This document shows positions 1-4,779 of a DNA stretch of 6,280 nucleotides, piece by piece; position 1 is the stretch's first letter, and each line of letters begins with the position of its first letter. This DNA comes from Flavobacteriales bacterium CG18_big_fil_WC_8_21_14_2_50_32_9 (GTDB lineage Bacteria > Bacteroidota > Bacteroidia > Flavobacteriales_E > Vicingaceae): positions 490 to 6,769 of the forward strand of contig PCUH01000307.1 of the NCBI GenBank assembly GCA_002770955.1. Reading direction: 5' to 3'. Below the pieces are notes generated by a model, which saw only the letters and a list, made by a program, of their open reading frames with translations, made no database searches and was not told the origin of the DNA. The position numbers and the translations under genes are program-made.

Positions 1-1164
1 GAAGATTGCCATTACAAAGGAGGAAAAGATTTGTTGGCTATTTATCATAACATCCATCCCGAAACTAAATTAATAGTAGGAAAAACATTGGTAGTAGGAG
101 GCAGTAGCAAACTGAATCCATTTAGTGAAACATCATATTATGGAGATTTATCGGCCATCATTATGAAAAATTTTCCGTTTTGGGTGGAACAACGCAGGGT
201 GCCAGAAATGGAAATAGCTTTAATGGAAAATTGGGATGAGAAAATTGAAAAAATGGCAAACTCCACATCAAAAGAAGATGTATCAAATATTTCAGGAGTT
301 CCTTCATGGACGCTATTGTTGTTGAACCGAATATTAGAAATTAACAAAACCGACAACCTGTTTGATATTTGGCCAAATTTAGAGTTATACATGCACGGAG
401 GAGTTAACTTTTCCCCTTATCAAAAACAATTTGAACGAATAATTCCTTCCTCAAAAATGAATTATTATGAGAGTTATAATGCTTCGGAAGGTTATTTTGG
501 AATTCAGGATCAACAAAAAAGTAATGAAATGCTCTTGATGCTCGATTATGGTATATTCTATGAATTTATTCCGTTCGAAAACACAAATGAAGAGCAACCA
601 ACAACCGTAGCTTTAGAAAATGTTGAACTCAATAAAATCTATGAAATGGTTATTACTACCAATGCAGGGTTGTGGCGATACCGCTTAGGAGATACAATTG
701 AATTTACTTGCTTAAATCCTTTTAGAATAAAAATTATTGGAAGAACCAAACAATTTATCAACGCATTTGGAGAAGAATTAATGGTTGATAATGCTGAAAA
801 AGCAATTACAGAAGCCTGTGATAAAACACAAGCTATTATAAAAGATTACACGGTTGCTCCATTTTTTTTGGAGGGCAACAACGCAGGCAAACACCAATGG
901 TTAATTGAATTTGAAAAAAAACCAGCTGATGTAGCACTTTTTGGATATTTTTTAGATGAAGCATTAAAAAAGCTCAATTCCGATTATGAGGCAAAACGTT
1001 TTAGCAATATGATTTTAGCTGAGCCTGAGATACTAATTTTAGAAAAAAATACGTTCTATAATTGGTTAAAAAGCAAAAATAAATTAGGAGGGCAACATAA
1101 AGTACCTCGTTTATCCAATAATAGAAAACTATTAGAAGAAATACTTAATTTGGCACGTGATTAG
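1..1164 (+). CDS. GH3-family acyl-adenylating protein, 3' part (5' end outside window)
   Basis: This is the C-terminal 387 residues of a GH3 auxin-responsive-promoter family protein, a branch of the ANL adenylate-forming enzymes that activate a carboxylic acid with ATP. Plant members join hormones to amino acids; the substrate of the bacterial members is not established. The frame is open from base 1, and the first residues (HYKGGKDLLAIYHNIHPE) are already conserved family sequence, so the gene begins upstream. The TTG at 31 is not the start. Bacteroidota members are about 500 residues, so roughly the first 110 are missing. Visible landmarks, counted from base 1: the ATP-binding YNASEG at 159-164, YRLGD at 227-231 and GRTKQFINAFGEEL at 247-260, which leads into the small C-terminal lid domain. 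There is no signal peptide or membrane segment in the visible part, so a cytoplasmic protein is likely. The stop codon TAG is at 1162-1164, 32 bases before the next gene. The family call is secure; the function is not. Confidence 0.93.
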   Translation, partial: EDCHYKGGKDLLAIYHNIHPETKLIVGKTLVVGGSSKLNPFSETSYYGDLSAIIMKNFPFWVEQRRVPEMEIALMENWDEKIEKMANSTSKEDVSNISGVPSWTLLLLNRILEINKTDNLFDIWPNLELYMHGGVNFSPYQKQFERIIPSSKMNYYESYNASEGYFGIQDQQKSNEMLLMLDYGIFYEFIPFENTNEEQPTTVALENVELNKIYEMVITTNAGLWRYRLGDTIEFTCLNPFRIKIIGRTKQFINAFGEELMVDNAEKAITEACDKTQAIIKDYTVAPFFLEGNNAGKHQWLIEFEKKPADVALFGYFLDEALKKLNSDYEAKRFSNMILAEPEILILEKNTFYNWLKSKNKLGGQHKVPRLSNNRKLLEEILNLARD

Positions 1165-1165
1165 T

Positions 1166-1191
1166 TTATTTGTTATTTGTTATTTGTTATT
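1166..1191 (+). repeat. Heptanucleotide tandem array (TTATTTG), about 3.7 copies
   Basis: Three perfect direct copies of TTATTTG (1166-1172, 1173-1179, 1180-1186) are followed by a partial copy, TTATT. The array fills almost all of the 32-base gap between the GH3 stop codon and the ATG of the next gene, so it would be that gene's leader or overlap its promoter. The same unit recurs after that gene at 1990-2059. The copies are adjacent with no spacers, so this is a simple tandem repeat and not a CRISPR. Confidence 0.9.
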
Positions 1192-1196
1192 AATTC

Positions 1197-1985
1197 ATGA
1201 AAAAATACATTATCATTCTTTTTTCTATTATTTCGGTAAACTTAGCGGCTCAACAGCAATTAGTAATGCCTTTTGCTGGAAAAAGTTTCACCACCGATCA
1301 ATTTGGAAATTACTATGAAATAAGTGATGTTGAAATAAAAAAATATTCAAATAAAGGAAAACTACAATATACGTATAGTAATAACTTACTCGGAGAAATA
1401 ACAAGTATAGATGTTTTTAATCCAATGAAAATTCTGGTCTATTTTAAAGAATTTACAAAAATAGTTACCCTAGACAACACTCTTTCTCCTACCTCATCCA
1501 TAATTGATTTAACTACCTTAGATATTGACGAAACATCGCTGGTTTGTCGGTCTTATAATGATGGAATTTGGTATTACAACCCCATTCGTTTTGAACTCAT
1601 CAGAAAAAACAATGAATTAGTAACCACCAACAAATCCGTGCAATTAGCAAATTTATTAAACAAAAATATTCAACCTAATTTTATAGTAGAATACAACAAT
1701 CAAGTATATTTAAACGACCCTAAAGTTGGGATTTTGGTGTTTGATAACTTTGGAACATATATAAAAACACTTCCTATCTTTGGGTTAACCAATTTTCAGG
1801 TAAAAGAAAAATATTTGCTTTTTGTAAATGAAAAAAATGAAATAATGACCTATGATTTTTTTACCTTAGATATTTCTAAATATGGAAAAACCAATCTCGA
1901 AGAAATTTTAGCAGTTCGGATAGAGCAAAACTTTATTTTCAAACTTTTTAAAAATAAAGAACTCATTATCTCCAGAATTAACTAA
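1197..1985 (+). CDS. Exported protein of unknown function, possible beta-propeller
   Basis: This is a 262-residue protein that I cannot assign to a named family. Residues 1-18 form a clear signal peptide: MKKY, a hydrophobic core rich in Ile, Leu and Phe, then LAA before a predicted cleavage at Q19. There is no Cys at the cleavage site, so it is not a lipoprotein and should be periplasmic or outside the cell. The mature part is almost all short beta-strand-like stretches. It has recurring aromatic/Gly/Asp turns such as TTDQFGNYYEI (32-42), NDGIWYYNP (121-129), VGILVFDNFGTYIKTLP (177-193) and KNEIMTYDF (213-221). These look like the blade repeats of TolB/NHL-type propellers. That fold is my inference from repeat texture, and the protein is short for a full six-bladed propeller. 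The ATG at 1197 is chosen because it gives the complete signal peptide. The gene is bracketed on both sides by TTATTTG arrays. Confidence 0.85.
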   Translation: MKKYIIILFSIISVNLAAQQQLVMPFAGKSFTTDQFGNYYEISDVEIKKYSNKGKLQYTYSNNLLGEITSIDVFNPMKILVYFKEFTKIVTLDNTLSPTSSIIDLTTLDIDETSLVCRSYNDGIWYYNPIRFELIRKNNELVTTNKSVQLANLLNKNIQPNFIVEYNNQVYLNDPKVGILVFDNFGTYIKTLPIFGLTNFQVKEKYLLFVNEKNEIMTYDFFTLDISKYGKTNLEEILAVRIEQNFIFKLFKNKELIISRIN

Positions 1986-1989
1986 GTGG

Positions 1990-2059
1990 TTATTTGTTTC
2001 CACCCCAGCCCTCCCAAAGGGAGGGAGTTGGTTATTTGTTATTTGTTATTTGTTATTTA
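1990..2059 (+). repeat. Second TTATTTG heptamer array, interrupted by a hairpin element
   Basis: One copy of TTATTTG lies at 1990-1996, five bases after the stop codon of the exported-protein gene. After a GC-rich interruption, three more perfect copies follow at 2032-2038, 2039-2045 and 2046-2052, then the variant TTATTTA at 2053-2059. Unit and orientation match the array at 1166-1191. This array and the next 83 bases make up the 157-base gap before the kinase gene. Confidence 0.88.
1999..2028. repeat. GC-rich hairpin element inside the heptamer array
   Basis: A 30-base GC-rich block sits in very AT-rich surroundings. Its core is a perfect 7-base-pair stem, CCCTCCC (2009-2015) with GGGAGGG (2019-2025), closed by an AAA loop. 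A weaker outer pairing is CCA (2000-2002) with TGG (2029-2031). The block is flanked by a 12-base direct repeat, TGGTTATTTGTT, at 1987-1998 and 2029-2040. From memory, similar CCCTCCC-AAA-GGGAGGG blocks occur as dispersed intergenic repeats in Flavobacteriales genomes, but I cannot confirm that for this genome. The stem lies 23 bases past the stop codon and could also act as a transcription terminator. The following sequence is only moderately T-rich, so a dispersed repeat is the preferred reading. Confidence 0.65.
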
Positions 2060-2103
2060 TAACCTAAAAATAAAGATTAAGATTATTTTCTGTAATTAAT
2101 TTC

Positions 2104-2111
2104 TATTTTTG
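2104..2111 (+). promoter_or_regulatory. Candidate -7 promoter element for the kinase gene
   Basis: TATTTTTG matches the Bacteroidota -7 consensus TAnnTTTG and would start transcription near 2118, about 25 bases before the kinase ATG at 2143. No clear TTG -33 element is visible at the expected distance upstream, and the region is so AT-rich that a chance match is plausible. It is supported mainly by its position in the largest gap of the window. Confidence 0.35.
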
Positions 2112-2142
2112 TAATTTTAACAGCTTTATTGAAACAACCATT

Positions 2143-2766
2143 ATGATAATAGCAATAGCAGGAAATATAGGCTCTGGAAAAACTACACTAACTAGACTTT
2201 TAGCAAAGCATTACAAGTGGGAACCTCATTTTGAAGATGTGGATGAAAACCCATACTTAAATGATTTCTATAATGATATGCAACGCTGGTCTTTCAACCT
2301 ACAAGTATATTACATGACCAGCCGGATAAGTAAAATACAAGAAATCAGAAAAGGCAAAAAAACCGTTATTCAAGATAGAACACTTTATGAGGATGCCTAT
2401 ATTTTTGCACCAAATTTACATTCAATGGGTTTAATGACCACACGTGATTTTGAAACCTATTTTTCTTTATTTAAACTGCAAGAAACTTTTATAACTCCAC
2501 CCGATTTATTAATTTACTTAAGAGCTTCTGTGCCAACATTGGTAAATCAAATACAAAAAAGAGGTAGAGATTATGAAGAAAGCATACGAATAGACTATTT
2601 AAAAAGGTTAAATGAGCGTTATGAAGCATGGATATCTACCTATGATCAAGGTAAAATTTTAATTGTTGATGTTGATAGTAATAATTTCTCTGAAACAGCC
2701 GAAGACCTAGGAAAAATAATACAAGGAGTTGATGCAGAATTACATGGGCTTTTTGAAATAAAATAA
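2143..2766 (+). CDS. Deoxynucleoside kinase family protein
   Basis: This 207-residue cytoplasmic P-loop kinase belongs to the dNK family, which transfers a phosphate from ATP to the 5'-hydroxyl of a deoxynucleoside for salvage of DNA precursors. The order of motifs is typical: Walker A GNIGSGKTT at 7-15; ENPYLNDFY at 35-43, with the catalytic-region Glu of the family; an aromatic, Gln-containing stretch (WSFNLQVYYM, 49-58) in the nucleoside-binding region; the DR motif as DRTLYED at 78-84; and an Arg-rich lid, KRGRDYEESI, at 139-148. The length fits bacterial dNKs. Which base is preferred (dA, dG, dC or dT) cannot be read from the sequence. The ATG at 2143 lies eight codons before the P-loop glycine-rich turn, as usual in this family. 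The gene ends 27 bases before yebC and probably shares its transcript. Confidence 0.93.
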   Translation: MIIAIAGNIGSGKTTLTRLLAKHYKWEPHFEDVDENPYLNDFYNDMQRWSFNLQVYYMTSRISKIQEIRKGKKTVIQDRTLYEDAYIFAPNLHSMGLMTTRDFETYFSLFKLQETFITPPDLLIYLRASVPTLVNQIQKRGRDYEESIRIDYLKRLNERYEAWISTYDQGKILIVDVDSNNFSETAEDLGKIIQGVDAELHGLFEIK

Positions 2767-2793
2767 AAAATAGTAATATAAAACAAAATTAAC

Positions 2794-3513
2794 ATGGGAA
2801 GAGCTTTTGAATTTAGAAAAGCAAGAAAGATGAAGCGTTGGGGGCAAATGGCCAGAACATTCTCTCGCATAGGAAAAGATATAGTAATTGCAATTAAAGC
2901 TGGTGGACCAGATCCCGAATCAAACTCCAGGTTAAGAGCTGTAATGCAAAATGCAAAGGCAGCCAATATGCCTAAAGAAAACGTAGAAAGAGCTATAAAA
3001 AAAGCTGTTTCAAAAGATGTTTCTGATTATAAGGAGGTTATTTTAGAAGGGTATGGACCTCACGGAATTGCTGTTTTAGTTGAAACAGCAACGGATAATA
3101 ACAACCGAACCGTTGCCAATATAAGAAGCTATTTCAATAAATGTGATGGAAGTTTAGGTGTTTCTGGCTCTGTAATTTTCATGTTCGATCACACTTGTAA
3201 TTTTAGAATTGCAAAAACAGGCATTGATATTGAAGAATTAGAACTTGAATTGATTGATTTTGGTGCTGAAGAGGTTTTTGAAGATGAAGATGGAGTTATT
3301 GTTTATGCACCTTTTGAAAATTTTGGTTCATTACAAAAACATTTTGAAGAAAATAACATGGAAATTCTTTCTTCAGGTTTTGAACGCATACCACAAATAA
3401 CCAAAAAGTTAACTCAAGAAGAACGTGCAGATATGGATAAACTTTTAGAAAAGATTGAGGAAGACGATGATGTACAAAACGTATATCACACCATGGATGA
3501 ATCGGAAGAATAA
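2794..3513 (+). CDS. yebC: YebC/PmpR (TACO1) family regulatory protein
   Basis: This 239-residue protein has full-length similarity to the YebC/TACO1 family. Members have been described as DNA-binding transcription regulators and also as factors that help ribosomes through difficult peptide sequences such as polyproline; which role applies here is not decided by the sequence. Visible landmarks are the N-terminal RKARKMKRWGQMARTFSRIG (8-27), NMPKENVERAIKKA (58-71), TDNNNRTVANIRSYFNK (100-116), LGVSGSVIFMF (121-131) and the C-terminal DDDVQNVYHTM (224-234). The N-terminus MGRAFEFRKARK replaces the MAGHSKWANIKHRK seen in enterobacterial YebC, and I recognise it as the usual Bacteroidota form. 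The acidic tail (DESEE) is also normal. The ATG at 2794 begins exactly at this conserved N-terminus. It has no Shine-Dalgarno sequence, only an A-rich leader. It is soluble and probably cotranscribed with the upstream kinase. Confidence 0.96.
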   Translation: MGRAFEFRKARKMKRWGQMARTFSRIGKDIVIAIKAGGPDPESNSRLRAVMQNAKAANMPKENVERAIKKAVSKDVSDYKEVILEGYGPHGIAVLVETATDNNNRTVANIRSYFNKCDGSLGVSGSVIFMFDHTCNFRIAKTGIDIEELELELIDFGAEEVFEDEDGVIVYAPFENFGSLQKHFEENNMEILSSGFERIPQITKKLTQEERADMDKLLEKIEEDDDVQNVYHTMDESEE

Positions 3514-3534
3514 TTTTAGTAGCTAAATAATTAG

Positions 3535-3542
3535 TAACTTTG
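3535..3542 (+). promoter_or_regulatory. Candidate -7 promoter element for the desaturase gene
   Basis: TAACTTTG is an exact match to the Bacteroidota TAnnTTTG -7 element in the 49-base gap after yebC. It predicts a start of transcription near 3549, giving a very short leader of about 14 bases before the ATG at 3563. A TTG -33 element is not evident at the usual spacing; that region overlaps the end of yebC and reads TTTTAG instead. The match suggests that the desaturase is controlled separately from yebC. Confidence 0.45.
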
Positions 3543-3562
3543 TATTGATTATTTAATTTTAA

Positions 3563-4660
3563 ATGGACAACACAAGAGTAAAATTTAACACCAAAAGCAA
3601 TCCCGATTTTCTTAAAGAACTAAGAAGTAGAGTAAACACTTATTTCAAAGAAAACAATATTTCAAAGTATGGTAACATTAATATGGTGATAAAAACCTTA
3701 TTTATGTTAGCATTATATTTAACCCCTTACTTTTTTGTTATTTTCAATGTTTTTGAGAACACTTTTTTGGTGTTTTTGATGTGGATTTTGATAGGAATTG
3801 GTATGTCAGGCATTGGCTTATCCATTATGCACGATGCTAACCATGGGGTTTATTCAAAAAATAAAAAAATAAATTCAGCACTGGGTTACTTAATAAATTT
3901 AGTAGGTGGGAGTGCTATTAACTGGAAAATACAACACAATGTATTGCACCATTCCTTCACAAACATTCATGAGCATGATGAAGATTTAGATTCTGGCGGT
4001 TTAATGCGTTTTTCCGTTCACCAAAAAAGATATAAATTACATCGTTTTCAAAAGTACTATGCTTGGTTTTTGTATGGTTTGTTAACCATTTCGTGGTCTT
4101 TAAAAAAAGATTTTATTCAACTAAGGCGGTATAAGAAAAAAGATTTACTAAAAACACAATCCATTTCATTTAAGAAAGCTTATTTTAATTTAGTAATAGT
4201 TAAAATTTTTTATTTTATCCACATACTTGTTATACCCTTACTTTTTGCAAATCAGGCTTGGTGGATTACCTTAATTTTTTATTTTATGATGCATTATGTG
4301 TGTGGATTTATTTTATCCACTATTTTTCAAGCTGCACACGTTGTAACAGAAACCTCTTTTCCAATTCCTAACAACAGTGGAAACATGGAAAATAATTGGG
4401 CAATACACCAATTACATACAACCGCAAATTTTGCCAGAAACAACAGAACATTATCATGGTTTGTTGGAGGGTTAAATTTTCAGGTTGAACACCATTTATT
4501 TCCAAATATTTGCCATGTCCATTATCGGAAATTATCGGAAATTGTAAAAAATACTGCTCAAGAATTTGAGTTACCCTACTACTCCAACTATTCATTTTTA
4601 GGAGCCCTCAAAAGTCATTATATTCTTTTATCTAAGTTAGGAAAACAAGATAGTATCTAA
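3563..4660 (+). CDS. Membrane fatty acid desaturase, QxxHH (front-end/acyl-lipid) type
   Basis: This 365-residue integral-membrane di-iron desaturase introduces a double bond into fatty acyl chains of lipids or acyl-CoA using oxygen and an electron donor. All three histidine boxes are present: HDANH at 90-94, HNVLHH at 125-130 and QVEHH at 307-311. Further conserved residues include H259 (QAAHVV) and the HQLH stretch at 282-285. Gln as the first residue of the third box is characteristic of the delta-5/delta-6 front-end and related acyl-lipid desaturases rather than delta-9 enzymes. Hydrophobic segments lie near 41-62, 66-88, 165-180, 205-228 and 232-256, in the usual arrangement. There is no fused cytochrome b5 domain, so an external ferredoxin or cytochrome must supply electrons. 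The ATG at 3563 gives the expected soluble N-terminal helix. Regiospecificity cannot be decided from sequence alone. Confidence 0.95.
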   Translation: MDNTRVKFNTKSNPDFLKELRSRVNTYFKENNISKYGNINMVIKTLFMLALYLTPYFFVIFNVFENTFLVFLMWILIGIGMSGIGLSIMHDANHGVYSKNKKINSALGYLINLVGGSAINWKIQHNVLHHSFTNIHEHDEDLDSGGLMRFSVHQKRYKLHRFQKYYAWFLYGLLTISWSLKKDFIQLRRYKKKDLLKTQSISFKKAYFNLVIVKIFYFIHILVIPLLFANQAWWITLIFYFMMHYVCGFILSTIFQAAHVVTETSFPIPNNSGNMENNWAIHQLHTTANFARNNRTLSWFVGGLNFQVEHHLFPNICHVHYRKLSEIVKNTAQEFELPYYSNYSFLGALKSHYILLSKLGKQDSI

Positions 4661-4684
4661 CTATTTAGAAAATCACTTTTTTTT
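4631..4684 (+). terminator. Weak candidate terminator at the end of the desaturase gene
   Basis: GTTAG (4636-4640) can pair with CTAAC (4657-4661), and TCTAA (4631-4635) with TTAGA (4665-4669), across a three-base bulge. Together they form an AT-rich two-part stem around a 16-base loop that overlaps the stop codon. A run of eight T (4677-4684) follows after a short gap. The stem is weak and the T run is not directly adjacent, so this is only a possibility. Confidence 0.22.
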
Positions 4685-4700
4685 GTTAAAATATTACAAT

Positions 4701-4734
4701 TACATTTGCCCGTTAACAATGGCATGCAACTTTG
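4701..4734 (+). promoter_or_regulatory. Candidate promoter for the glycine-rich surface protein gene
   Basis: Two overlapping readings are possible in the 119-base gap. First, TACATTTG (4701-4708) is an exact TAnnTTTG match with a TTG at 4683-4685, but that spacing of 15 bases is shorter than usual. Second, TTTG at 4705-4708 could be the -33 element for CAACTTTG (4727-4734), which has one mismatch to the -7 consensus but a good 18-base spacing. Start of transcription would be near 4715 or 4741, giving a leader of 40-65 bases. I cannot choose between them from sequence. Confidence 0.4.
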
Positions 4735-4779
4735 TTTGTGTTTTAAAAGTCCTATTATTATATTATAAGTAAAAAAAAT

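Noticed and set aside
16..33. A perfect AAAGGAGG Shine-Dalgarno-like sequence seven bases before a TTG codon at 31, suggesting a gene start there.
   Set aside because: The bases encode the conserved K-G-G-K-D residues of the GH3 family in the same frame, the frame is open back to base 1, and Bacteroidota rarely use Shine-Dalgarno sites. The gene starts upstream of the window.
138..392. An 84-codon open frame on the minus strand inside the GH3 gene.
   Set aside because: It is antisense to conserved GH3 coding sequence and has no recognisable protein features; it is a frame shadow.
1166..2059. The spaced arrays considered as a CRISPR or a phage attachment site.
   Set aside because: Units are seven bases and directly adjacent without spacers, and no integrase or Cas gene is present in the window.
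2646..2966. A 106-codon open frame on the minus strand across the kinase-yebC junction.
   Set aside because: It overlaps two well-supported genes in antisense, including the conserved yebC start, and its translation resembles no family.
4368..4595. A 75-codon open frame on the minus strand in the desaturase gene.
   Set aside because: It lies antisense to the conserved third histidine box region and is explained as a shadow.
4648..4658. Palindrome AGATAGTATCT at the end of the desaturase gene as a regulator site.
   Set aside because: It lies in the coding end of the gene, has a one-base centre unable to form a hairpin, and short AT-rich palindromes are expected by chance here.
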